From assembly GCA_037444625.1 (NCBI GenBank), contig JBBIMA010000019.1, forward strand, positions 3,306-67,305: DNA of 64,000 bases, read 5' to 3'. Position numbers and translations under genes: made by a program. The notes under the pieces were generated by a model. That model saw nothing but the letters and a program-made list of their open reading frames with translations. It ran no database searches and was not told the DNA's origin. The stretch comes from DTHT01 sp037444625 (GTDB lineage Bacteria; Acidobacteriota; Terriglobia; Bryobacterales; Bryobacteraceae). Below are positions 33,461-42,300 of the stretch, one piece after another (position 1 is the stretch's first letter; each line of letters starts with the position of its first letter).

Positions 33461-34303
33461 TCAGTCGCTCACCTCGATCGAGGGCGCCTGCCCCGGACCC
33501 AGTTCCGCCACCCGCGCCGTCACGGCGCGCGCCAGCTCCAGGTAGGCCGCCGCCTGCGGATGGCGGCCGTTCTCCAGCGCCACCGGGCGCCCGCTGTCGC
33601 CGCCCTTGCGCACTTCGGGATCCAGCGCCAGCTCGCCCAGGAACGGCACGCCCATCTCCTCGGCCGTGCGCCGCCCTCCCCCCGCGCTGAACACGTCCAC
33701 CCGGCCCTGGCAGTGCGGGCAAATCAGATAGCTCATGTTCTCCACGATGCCCAGCACCTCGACTCTCACCTGGCGGAACATATGCACCGCCTTGCGGGCG
33801 TCCTCCAGCGAGACGTCCGAGGGCGTGGTCACCACGATCGCCCCGGTCAGAGGCGCGGTCTGAATCAGGCTGAGTTGCACGTCGCCGGTGCCCGGCGGCA
33901 GGTCCACCACCAGGTAGTCCAGCTCGCCCCACTCCACGTTGCGCAGGAATTGCTGCACCACGCTGTGCAGCATGGGGCCGCGCCAGATCAGCGGCCTGTC
34001 CCCGGGGTTCAGGAAACCCATGGACATCACCCGCACGCCGTATTGCTCCAGCGGCTGAATGCGCTCGCCCGCAACGCTCGGCATCCGGTTGATCCCCAGC
34101 ATGAGAGGCACGTTGGGGCCGTACACGTCGGCGTCCATCAGCCCGGTGCGCCGGCCCAGGGCGGCCAGCGCCACGGCCAGGTTCACCGCCACCGTGGTCT
34201 TGCCCACTCCGCCCTTGCCTGAGCCCACCGCGATCAGATGCCGGACGCCCGGAATGGGAAGCTTGGGCAGTTCCCTGCCCCCTGCGGAAGCCATTTCTTC
34301 CAT
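33461..34303 (-). CDS. mrp: Mrp/ApbC-type P-loop Fe-S carrier ATPase
   Basis: This encodes 280 residues. Deviant Walker A GKGGVGKTT (about 28-36), MDADVYGPNVPLMLG, DYLVVDLPPGTGDVQLSL and the C-x2-C motif ICPHCQGRVDVF that binds a bridging [4Fe-4S] cluster in the dimer. It delivers clusters to apo-proteins. It lacks the N-terminal DUF59 (MIP18) domain found in many Mrp proteins. It is not with the isc operon but likely acts downstream of it. Convergent with the M1-like gene. Confidence 0.94.
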   Translation of the reverse strand: MEEMASAGGRELPKLPIPGVRHLIAVGSGKGGVGKTTVAVNLAVALAALGRRTGLMDADVYGPNVPLMLGINRMPSVAGERIQPLEQYGVRVMSMGFLNPGDRPLIWRGPMLHSVVQQFLRNVEWGELDYLVVDLPPGTGDVQLSLIQTAPLTGAIVVTTPSDVSLEDARKAVHMFRQVRVEVLGIVENMSYLICPHCQGRVDVFSAGGGRRTAEEMGVPFLGELALDPEVRKGGDSGRPVALENGRHPQAAAYLELARAVTARVAELGPGQAPSIEVSD

Positions 34304-34333
34304 CCTAGCACCCCGGGCTCGGGCCCCGGCCCC

Positions 34334-35251
34334 TCACCAGCCCGATTCCGCCAGCGATTCCAGGAAAGGCCGGCCGAGCGGCCAGCGTGCGCGCACGCGG
34401 CGCCCGTCCTGCTGAAAAACCCCGGCCGTCAGCACGCCGCTCAGATCGCGCGGATTGGGCTGCTGCTTCTCGCGCGCGATCATCTCCCGCAAGGTCTGCG
34501 TCAGTCCGCGAAGCTGGGCGGCAAGCACGCCCGCCTGCTCGGACGACCGGCAGGTCACCTCGGCGTTCAGATCCAGGCCCTCGCCGCGCGGCTCCGCCCA
34601 GAAGGCGATGCGCTCGGCCTCCGCCATCGCCTGGACGAACAGGCGCGTGCCCGGCGGCAACTCTCCCGCCCCTTTCAGGCTCCCGGCAGGCACCAGCGAC
34701 CACAGGGGCGCTTCGGGCGCCTCCCGGGCCTGCGGGCGCCGCCTTTGCAGCCGCTCAGCCGCCCAGGCGTCCCGGCTCACCGCCAGCGCCATCACGTCCC
34801 GCCGCAGCGGGAAGTAAGAGATTTTGCGCTCGGGACGGCTGCCCGCCACCCGGCAAAAGCTGTTGTAGCAGACACCGCCTTGCGCCGCCACCAAACGAGC
34901 CAGCGCGCTCCAATCGAATCGGCCGCGCAGCAGGAAGAAGGTGCCCTCGGGATGGAAGGCGATGAGGGCCGCTTGCAGGTCCCGCCGCGGATCGAAGCCG
35001 CTCTGCTCGACAAAGGCTCGGTATTCGGGCTCCTCCGACAGCCGCGCCAGACCGAGCCACTCGGCGAAGCCCGCCCGCGCTAGGACCTCCCAGTCCGCAT
35101 AGACGATCACCGCCTCGCCCGGCGGCAGCCGCGCCAACCAATCCGCCGCCGTGCGGCCCCGCTCCCGCAGCCGGGCGGCCAGCAGCACCAGGCCCGCGCA
35201 AATCGCCGCCAGTGCCAGCAGCACCAGCGCGGGCGCGATGCGTCGTCTCAC
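34334..35251 (-). CDS. Hypothetical membrane-anchored protein, 305 aa
   Basis: GTG 35251 opens an N-terminal membrane helix (PALVLLALAAICAGLVLLAARL) followed by a soluble, presumably periplasmic, domain. The pattern resembles proteins that repeat strand-helix units (PPGEAVIVYADWEVLARAGF; DLQAALIAFHPEGTFFLLRGRFDWSAL; GVCYNSFCRV), reminiscent of DUF3352-type acidobacterial proteins. No catalytic motif seen. Two Cys in CYNSFC could pair in the periplasm. The gap to the DAHP synthase gene upstream is 46 nt, so it may be co-transcribed with that gene. Confidence 0.7.
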   Translation of the reverse strand: MRRRIAPALVLLALAAICAGLVLLAARLRERGRTAADWLARLPPGEAVIVYADWEVLARAGFAEWLGLARLSEEPEYRAFVEQSGFDPRRDLQAALIAFHPEGTFFLLRGRFDWSALARLVAAQGGVCYNSFCRVAGSRPERKISYFPLRRDVMALAVSRDAWAAERLQRRRPQAREAPEAPLWSLVPAGSLKGAGELPPGTRLFVQAMAEAERIAFWAEPRGEGLDLNAEVTCRSSEQAGVLAAQLRGLTQTLREMIAREKQQPNPRDLSGVLTAGVFQQDGRRVRARWPLGRPFLESLAESGW

Positions 35252-35297
35252 TCTGCCAGCTTACCTCGCCGCCGGGCAGACCCGCCCGGCGGCCTTC

Positions 35298-36332
35298 TCA
35301 AACCGACGCCGGCTCCAGGCGCGCCTGCTTCCACAACTCCAAATAGGGCCGCAACTGCTCCATCATCTGCCGGAAGCCCGCGAAGGTCAGCGATTGCGCG
35401 CCGTCGCTCACCGCCTTCTCGGGGGCCGGGTGCACCTCCACCATCAGCCCGTCGGCCCCCACCGCCACCGCCGCCCGCGCCAGCGGCGCCACCAGACTCC
35501 GCTTGCCCGTGGCGTGGCTGGGATCCACGATCACCGGCAGGTGGGTCAGCTCGTTCAGCACCGCCACCGCCGCGATGTCGCAGGTGTTCCGCGTCGCGGT
35601 CTCGAAGGTCCGTATACCCCGCTCGCACAGGATCACGTTCGGATTGCCGTGCGCCACGACGTATTCGGCCGACATCAGCAGCTCGTGGATCGTCGAACTC
35701 ATGCCCCGCTTCAGCAACACCGCCCGCCGGCACCGCCCGACCGCTTTCAACAGGGCGAAGTTCTGCATGTTACGCGCCCCGATTTGCAGCACGTCGGCGT
35801 ACTCGGCCACCAGATCCACGTCGCCGTCGCTCATGACCTCGGTGACGATGTCCAGCCCGGTGGCCTCCTTGGCCTTGCGCAGCAGGCGCAAGCCCTCCCG
35901 CTCCAGCCCCAGGAAGTCGTACGGCGAGGTGCGCGGCTTGAACGCCCCGCCGCGCAACAAGCGCGCCCCCGCCCGGGCCACCGCCTCGGCCGTCTCCATG
36001 ATCTGGCGCTCGGACTCCACCGAACACGGACCGGCCATCACCACGAACTCTTCGCCCCCGATCTCGACCCCGTTGACCCGGATCACGCTGCGCTCGCGCC
36101 GGAACTCGCGGCTGACGAACTTGTAGGGGGCCGATATGCGCATGGCGTTCTCCACCCCCGGCATGGCCTGAAGAGATTCCAGGCAGGCGGTGACGTCCCC
36201 CACCCCGATGGCCCCGATCACCACGCGTTCCTCACCCTGGATGGTGTGCACCCGGTAGCCGAACTCCCGGATCCGCGCGCACACCGCCTCGATTTCCTCC
36301 CGGGTGGCGTGCAATCTCATCGAGACGATCAT
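35298..36332 (-). CDS. aroF: 3-deoxy-7-phosphoheptulonate (DAHP) synthase, class I-beta with ferredoxin-like domain
   Basis: This encodes 344 residues. ATG 36332 has a strong GGGAGG 10 nt upstream; the longer frame crosses the terminator and is not coding. Residues 1-75 form the ferredoxin-like regulatory domain of Thermotoga-type enzymes; the barrel has VVMAGPCSVES, LRGGAFKPRTSPYDFLG, QIGARNMQNF, VLLKRG, VDPSHATGKR and DGLMVEVHPAPEKAVSDG (PEP, E4P and metal sites). It condenses PEP and erythrose 4-phosphate, the first step to Phe, Tyr and Trp. In homologues the N-terminal domain mediates Phe/Tyr inhibition. Expression is apparently set by the attenuator at 36400-36573. Confidence 0.96.
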   Translation of the reverse strand: MIVSMRLHATREEIEAVCARIREFGYRVHTIQGEERVVIGAIGVGDVTACLESLQAMPGVENAMRISAPYKFVSREFRRERSVIRVNGVEIGGEEFVVMAGPCSVESERQIMETAEAVARAGARLLRGGAFKPRTSPYDFLGLEREGLRLLRKAKEATGLDIVTEVMSDGDVDLVAEYADVLQIGARNMQNFALLKAVGRCRRAVLLKRGMSSTIHELLMSAEYVVAHGNPNVILCERGIRTFETATRNTCDIAAVAVLNELTHLPVIVDPSHATGKRSLVAPLARAAVAVGADGLMVEVHPAPEKAVSDGAQSLTFAGFRQMMEQLRPYLELWKQARLEPASV

Positions 36333-36399
36333 GGCTTTGCCTCCCTTGCTCAACGCGACCGCTCCCTGACTGCGGCAAGCTCCGGAGCAAAGGCGCCCC

Positions 36400-36430
36400 A
36401 AAATAAAAAACCCACTCTTTCGAGTGGGTT
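36400..36430 (-). terminator. Rho-independent attenuator terminator upstream of aroF
   Basis: On the minus strand AACCCACTC-GAAA-GAGTGGGTT forms a 9-bp stem (arms 36430-36422 and 36417-36409) with a GNRA tetraloop, followed directly by a U-rich run (36410-36400). It lies between promoter and gene, 68 nt before the ATG, so it must be read through for aroF expression. Its 5' arm can instead pair with 36471-36460 (antiterminator). Confidence 0.93.
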
Positions 36431-36459
36431 GGCTTGCCTGAATTTTTCCTAACGGACCG

Positions 36460-36486
36460 CCAACGCCACTCTACCCGGAGCGGGTA
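36460..36486 (-). promoter_or_regulatory. Leader hairpin and antiterminator 5' strand
   Basis: TACCCG-CTC-CGGGTA (36486-36472) forms a hairpin over the last leader codons. The next bases, GAGTGG-C-GTTGG (36471-36460), are complementary to CCAAC-CCACTC (36432-36422), the region including the terminator 5' arm: 11 bp with one bulged C. Pairing here excludes the terminator. A ribosome at the leader stop codon (36473-36471) would cover this strand; a ribosome stalled on the aromatic codons upstream would not. Confidence 0.85.
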
Positions 36487-36533
36487 AAGCGCCAAAATCG
36501 GTACCAGAACTGGCCGGCGCCGGCGAAGTCCAT
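36471..36533 (-). CDS. Aromatic-rich attenuator leader peptide (20 aa)
   Basis: The sequence is MDFAGAGQFWYRFWRFTRSG. Seven of 20 codons are aromatic (Phe 3, 9, 13, 16; Trp 10, 14; Tyr 11), six of them within eight consecutive codons. Its ATG starts about 5 nt after the predicted transcript start, with no Shine-Dalgarno, so it would be translated as a near-leaderless message. It ends exactly at the antiterminator strand. Role: charged tRNA-Phe, -Trp or -Tyr shortage stalls the ribosome and permits readthrough into aroF. Too short for normal gene finding. The composition and position leave little doubt, although expression itself is inferred. Confidence 0.9.
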   Translation of the reverse strand: MDFAGAGQFWYRFWRFTRSG

Positions 36534-36544
36534 CGGAAACTATC

Positions 36545-36573
36545 AGTATAGCCCGGCCCGCGGCGCCTGGCAA
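36545..36573 (-). promoter_or_regulatory. aroF leader promoter (TTGCCA-17-TATACT)
   Basis: On the minus strand -35 TTGCCA (36573-36568), a 17-nt spacer, and -10 TATACT (36550-36545). Predicted transcript start about 36538. One of the two best promoters in the window by both boxes and spacing. Confidence 0.85.
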
Positions 36574-36621
36574 GAGAAAATTGCCCCCGCTGCGAACCCC
36601 ACGGCAGCGACCGGGCAGCCT

Positions 36622-39336
36622 TTACTGCCCGCCGGCTTCCCGCACGGTCACCTCCCGCGGGGCCAGTTCCACCGGCCGGCCCTGGAAGCTGAACCGCACC
36701 GTGCGGTAGGAGGAATTCAACAACGTGTAGACCGTCCGTCCTCCTCCCCGGAAGCGGTTCACCAGCACCGCCGGGTGCGGCGAGGCCACCAGCGGGTCGG
36801 CCTGGCCGTTAAAAGCGGCCGAATAGCGTTTCAGCCACTGGTGCGCCTGGTGCAGGAAGGCCAGCACCTCCTCGCCGTACCAGGTCTCGGACCGCCCCTT
36901 CAGCCACACCCCGTTGCCGTGCCACAGCGAGAGGCGGAAATCATCCAGCGAAAGCGGCCGAGGCTGCACCCCGATCGTCAGCATGTCCCACAGCCGCACG
37001 TCCGGAAAGACGAAGCGCCACAGGTTCAGCTTGGCGGGCGAATGGGCCGCCGCCGCGTGCGGTATCGCGTAACAGAAGGCCGCGTCGTAGTACGGGGCGG
37101 CCGCATCCACCGGCGTCTCCTCGATGTAGATCGCCGTGCCCCCCATGCCCGCCTCGTCCAGCCGGCGGCGCACCTCGCGCACCATCTCGATCTCGTAAGG
37201 AATCATCCCCACACCGGGCGGGTGAGGGTGCGAGCGCGAGTAGCAGCGCCGCGTCCCGAAGCCGTGCTCGTCCATGTAGACCGCTTGCGCCCCCACCTCG
37301 CGCGCCACCGCCGCCACGCGCGAGGCGAAGTACTCCTGCCAGTCCTTCAGCGCCGGGCAGACGAAAAACTCCGGGCTGCCCCCCGGCCACCACGCCCCCT
37401 TGCCGTCCGGCCCGATCAACTGCCATTCAGCCAGCTTCCGCCGGCCGATGTCCGAGTTCTTATCCACCAGGTAGCCTTCGAAATAAAGCCCCGTCGGGAT
37501 GCCGGCCTTCCAGGCCAGGGCGATGTTCCGGCGCAGATCTTCCGGCCCGCCCAGCTCAATCGGATAATCGCCCACCCGGCCGCGGGTGTTCGACAGCGCC
37601 CAGCCCGAGATGTCAATGAAGTCTATGCCGCCGAAGACCCTCCCCTCTCGGATCAGCTCGTCGAAGGTGTAGCGGTCGGCGCGGACGTCGAACAGGCGGT
37701 CGCTGCCGCCCACCGGATAGTCGCGCCGGCACCACCAGGCGTCCCGCAGCCAGGCGGGACGCGGCCCGCCGGGCTTGTACCAGCTCGCCACCCAGCGCCG
37801 GTAGGCCTGGAAACCTTCCCGCCAGTCACCCCCGTGCCATACTACCGAGGCCCGGGGCGCTCGCCAGCTTTCACCCGGCCCAAGGCGCAGGGGATAGGCC
37901 ACTTCGAGCGCTACCGCCGCGCCCGCCTTCTTGAGCCGGAAAGTCTTCAGCAGCGCGCCGGTGTCTTCGACGATCAGGGCCGCGCCCCGGTTGGCCGCAG
38001 GGGCGAACACATCCAGAAACTGGAGCGGGAAATTGGCCGTGTAGACGGCCTCCCAAGAGCGTTCCATGCGCGAGATGACCGCCCCTTGGCGCGGGAACAG
38101 GTAGTAGACATCGGCCGGATCCGCCGCCGGCCGCACCTCCAGCGCGGGAAACACCAGCGTGCACTCGATCGGTTGGGAGGCGGAGTTGACCACCCTCAGC
38201 GAGGCGACCACCCCCTCGGCCGAACGCGCCCGTTCCAGCTCGCCACGCAGGACTCCCGCCGGCGGCGCCGGCTTGCCGGCCGCAGCCTCGATGCGAAACC
38301 AGGCCGAGGCTTCCAGATCCGCCTCGCCCGCCGGGCGGTTGCCCGGAGGCTTGGCCGGCGGCAGCGGTTCGGCGGCAGGCTCGGGCGGCGGCGCATCCGA
38401 AAGGCCCGCCGCGTAAACAACCAACTGCGCGTGCTCGCTCCGGTCCAGCAATTCCGCCCAGGCCAGGGGCCGGCCGGGTTCGAGCGCCACCGCGTAGAGC
38501 TCCGGCTTGCCGTTCAGCAAGGCGAAGCGTCGTTCGGAGACCAGCAGGGGGAATTGCTCCTGTTGGTCGCCGCCGGCGTAGCGCAGCCGCACCATCACTT
38601 GCGAGGTTTCGCTGGTTTCCCGCACCCGGAAGCGGTCCGCGGACTGCTTGGGCAGGAAATTCCTGACGGCGGGCAACTGCGCGAGCAGACTCAGATAAAG
38701 CGTCCGGCCGCGGCGCCCGCCGCCTTGGATCCGGATCGCCTCGCGGCCGCGCAGCGAGGTGGCTTGGGCCTGACCGCAGGCCAGCGGGCCGCGGACGGGC
38801 AGGCGCGCGACACCTTCGGGCAGGGCGGGGCCTCCCGAGCAAGAGACCGCCTCGGCGGGCGCGCGAAATTCCAGCTCCTCGATCTCGAGGCGCGCCCCCG
38901 CCGGCAGCGCCCACTCCAGTTGATCTATCTGCGCGGTCAGCAGCTTGGGCCGCACATCCGCCTCGAAGGTGCGGCGGCGACCGTCGGCGATCAAGTCCAT
39001 AGCCCGGATCGCTGTCACGGGCGCGCCCATGGCGAAGGGATTCTCCCGGTTGGTGGCGCCCGGCGTCACGGGGCCGACACTGCCCGGGCGCAGCCTCAGC
39101 ACCGGGGCCTCGGAGGGCTCCAGCCCCCAGGCGCGGTAGCTGACGCGCAGCACGCTGTACTGGTAGACCCAGATGGGCGTGAAGGGCAGCCGCCAGACGC
39201 CCGGACCGCGGTAAGCCAGCCCGCGCAACTCGAAGCCCGTGCCAAGGTCGGCCCCCGCCGCCAGCGCCCCGGCCAGGGCCCACAGCGCTGCCAGTCGGGC
39301 CCCGGCTACCACAGCAACCTCAAGCCGAACTGCCAC
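36622..39336 (-). CDS. Large secreted glycoside-hydrolase-like protein (alpha-galactosidase/DUF6259-like)
   Basis: This encodes up to 904 residues; GTG 39336 overlaps the TonB receptor end by 31 nt, and an in-frame GTG at 39312 is an alternative. A signal-peptide-like N-terminus, then about 450 residues of beta-rich domains with a Pro/Ala linker (about 310-340). Next comes a barrel-like region: DAWWCRRDYPVGG, GGIDFIDISGWALSNTRG, GIPTGLYFEGYLVDKNSDIG, AQAVYMDEHGFGTRRCYS (candidate catalytic Asp/Glu), GGTAIYIEETPVDAA (another acid). The overall plan resembles uncharacterised GH36/GH27-like families. Encoded directly after an Oar-like TonB receptor, so polysaccharide or glycan capture is inferred. 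Substrate unknown. Confidence 0.7.
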   Translation of the reverse strand: MAVRLEVAVVAGARLAALWALAGALAAGADLGTGFELRGLAYRGPGVWRLPFTPIWVYQYSVLRVSYRAWGLEPSEAPVLRLRPGSVGPVTPGATNRENPFAMGAPVTAIRAMDLIADGRRRTFEADVRPKLLTAQIDQLEWALPAGARLEIEELEFRAPAEAVSCSGGPALPEGVARLPVRGPLACGQAQATSLRGREAIRIQGGGRRGRTLYLSLLAQLPAVRNFLPKQSADRFRVRETSETSQVMVRLRYAGGDQQEQFPLLVSERRFALLNGKPELYAVALEPGRPLAWAELLDRSEHAQLVVYAAGLSDAPPPEPAAEPLPPAKPPGNRPAGEADLEASAWFRIEAAAGKPAPPAGVLRGELERARSAEGVVASLRVVNSASQPIECTLVFPALEVRPAADPADVYYLFPRQGAVISRMERSWEAVYTANFPLQFLDVFAPAANRGAALIVEDTGALLKTFRLKKAGAAVALEVAYPLRLGPGESWRAPRASVVWHGGDWREGFQAYRRWVASWYKPGGPRPAWLRDAWWCRRDYPVGGSDRLFDVRADRYTFDELIREGRVFGGIDFIDISGWALSNTRGRVGDYPIELGGPEDLRRNIALAWKAGIPTGLYFEGYLVDKNSDIGRRKLAEWQLIGPDGKGAWWPGGSPEFFVCPALKDWQEYFASRVAAVAREVGAQAVYMDEHGFGTRRCYSRSHPHPPGVGMIPYEIEMVREVRRRLDEAGMGGTAIYIEETPVDAAAPYYDAAFCYAIPHAAAAHSPAKLNLWRFVFPDVRLWDMLTIGVQPRPLSLDDFRLSLWHGNGVWLKGRSETWYGEEVLAFLHQAHQWLKRYSAAFNGQADPLVASPHPAVLVNRFRGGGRTVYTLLNSSYRTVRFSFQGRPVELAPREVTVREAGGQ

Positions 39337-42300
39337 TGGCGCGAGTAGTTGATCTGGCTCGAGATCACGCCGAAACTGGCGCTGCCCACCGTGGTGTTAG
39401 GATCTCCGAATTCCGCCCGGTTGAAAAGGTTGAAAGACTCGGCCCGGAACTGTAGCCGCAGCGCCTCGCTCAACCGGGTGTCCTTGTAAAGGGAAAAATC
39501 CATGTTGTTGCGGCCGTGCGAGCGTACGTCGGGCAGCCGCGCCGTCCCGACCAGTTCGAGCGTCTCACGCAGGCGGAAGGCAGAGGTGTCGAACCAGCGG
39601 GAAAGCGTGCGCTGGGAGTTGGGCAGCTTCGCGCTCCGGCCCAGGCTCTCGCCCGAGGAGATGGTCAGCGGCACCCCGGCCTGAGCCGAGTACACCCAGT
39701 TCATCTGCCAGCCGCTGATCAACACCCCCGACAAGCCGTGCGCATCCGCCGCCAGGGGCTGCCCTTTCCCGAAGGGAAGCTGGTAAGAGCCGCTCAGCAC
39801 GAATCGCTGGGGAACATCGAAGGAAGCCAGGCGCCGGCTGAGCTGCTCGTCGGTCGGATTCAAAAAGAAATTCTGCTCGATCAGCTTGGAGATGGTGTAG
39901 GAGGCCATGAAGGTCAGCCCGCGGCTCAGCCGCCTGTGGGCTTTGATCTGCAAGGCGTGATAGCGGCTGGAACCGATGCTGTTGCCGATGCGGCTGATGC
40001 CGGTGAAATGCGGGTAGGGGCGCGTGAGCTGGCCGCGCGTCGTGGTGCGCCCGCTTAAGGCGCCGGTGGAAATCAACCCGAAGAAGGGGTTGGTCACCGA
40101 ATCATTCAGCACGTTGCGGCGGGTGGCGAGGAAGATCTCCCGCGCCTGAGCGCGCCATTTCTCCGGGATCTCATTGATCGAGCGAGTGACCGGGTACTCG
40201 CCCCCGCGCGTGCCCGAGTACGAAGCTTCCGCCACGATGCCGCCCGGAAACTGCCGCTGGAGGCTGAACTGGAACTGGGTCGTGTAAAGCTGTGTGCGGC
40301 GCGGGTTGACGAAGCTGATGCTCTGGCCCACCTGCGTCAGGAGGCCCTGCTGGTAGCCCGGCGGGGGCAGGATGCCTTTGGGAAAGGGATCGCTGAGCGT
40401 GTCCACGGGGGTCAGTCCGCCGTCCACAGTGGTCACCCAGGGGGTGGTGGCGGAAAAGCCGAACGAGGTTTCGCTCTCCGGCGTGGTCGGCCCGTAGAAA
40501 CGACCGTAGCCGCCGCGCAGCACGGTCCGGGGGGTGAGGGTGAGGGCGGCGCCCACCCGGGGCGAAACGTTGTTGCGATCAATGTCGGTCAGCGCACGCG
40601 GCAGCCCGCCGCGATGGGCGAACAACAGGCCGCCCTTGACCGCGAACTGCGAAGCCGGGACCTCCGGGATCGGGCCGCGGGCGTAGGCGGCCGCGGCCTG
40701 CGCCTCGATGGGGCTGGGCGAGGTGTAATCGAAGCCGCGATTGAAGCGGTCGAACCGCTCGGTGTGGTCCCCCTCCCATTCGTAGCGCAGTCCCAGATTG
40801 AGGCTCAGCCTGCCGGTCAGCCGGATGTCGTCCTGCACGTAGAGTTCGGTGTAAGGCGTCTGCTCGGCCACCGAGGCCAGATAGGTCACCGAACCGCTGG
40901 CGCCCAAGCCGAGCAGCATCGAGGCCACCGCGTTGCCGGCCGTGGCGCTGGTGGCCTGCGGATTGGGGCCCCGCGTGAAGACGCCGTCGAAGCTGTAGGC
41001 GCCCGGGTTGGTGCCTCCCGGCCCGTTGTTGTGGCGCAGGATCCGGTAGCCGGCGCCTGAGCGCAGCGCGTGCCGACCCTTTTGTTTGAGAACGCTGCCC
41101 CGGAAAAAGTGGGTCTCCGTGACGTCGTTATCCAGCGTGTATGTTCCGTAGCCGGTGTAACCGGAGAGCGACACGTTGGGCGGCGCCGGCCGGTCCACCG
41201 CCCGGGCCAGCGAGGCGGGGAAGCCGAGCGACGCCAGGTCGAAACCGAAGCCGTCCGAGCGCGTGTTCTGGTGGTAGCGCGAGAAGCCGTAGCGGAAATT
41301 CAAAACCGTGGTGGGGTTCAAGGTCAGGGTGTCGTCCAGGGCCACTCCGGGCATGTAGCGGTTCACCGAGCGGCTGGTGGCGGCGTTCTTGAACGCCCCC
41401 TGCCCCTGAACGAAGAAATGACGCCAGGAGTAGCGCAGGAAGATGCTGTGGGCCGGGCTGAAGCGATGATCCACCTTGAAGGCGATGCCGTTGTCCAGCA
41501 CCGGGTCCTTGTAAGCCAGCGGGAAATTCTGCGTCCGGGTAACGGCGTCCCCGACGGCCGTGGGCAGCGGGTAGAAATCCAGCAGCTTGCGGCCGACGGG
41601 GTTGATGCGGCCGGCCGGGATGACGTTGCCCGGGAAGGGATCCCGGACCCAGGCGCTGCCGCTGGGCCGCGTGGTTTGCGGATCGTAGATGGTCACCCGC
41701 GCCGGCGCGCCGGCCACTCGGGTCATGGTCTGGGAGAAGTCTCCCTGCCTCTGGAGCTCGGTGGGCACGGTGCTCACGAAAGAGCGCGGAACTCCCTCGC
41801 GCGAGCCGTCATAGATCATGAACAGAAACGTCCGGTTGCGCCCGTCGTAAAGGCGCGGCAGCAGCACCGGACCGCCGCCGGAAATGCCGAACTGGTTGTA
41901 GCCGAACTGCGGCTTGGACGCGGCGAAGAAATCGCGCGCGTTCAAGGCCGAGTTGCGCAGAAACTCGAAGGCCGCCCCGTGGAACTGGTTGGTGCCCGAG
42001 CGCATCGAAGCGTTGACGACGCCGCCCAGAAAGCGCCCGAACTCGGCATCGAAGCTGTTGGTCTGCACCTTGAATTCCTGACTCGCTTCCAGGGAAGGAA
42101 TGTACATCAGCCCGTTATCGTCGCCCGTCGTGGGCACCCCGTCCAGCAGCCATTCGTTGTAGTTGGAGGGCGCACCGGAAATGCTGATCTGGGCCGTGGT
42201 GGTCTGCCCGGTGGAGGTGTTGCGCAGGAAGAAGTCCGTCTGAGCACGATAGGTGGGCAGCACCCCGGCCGCGATTCGGATCAGGGTATACGGGCTGCGT

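Noticed and set aside
36400..36573. T-box riboswitch ahead of the DAHP synthase gene
   Set aside because: No recognisable T-box 14-mer, specifier loop or stem I. The leader peptide and the alternative stems explain the region better.
36232..36573. 113-codon minus-strand frame over the DAHP synthase leader
   Set aside because: It runs through the terminator stem and into the aroF coding region in another frame; its start precedes the predicted transcript start.
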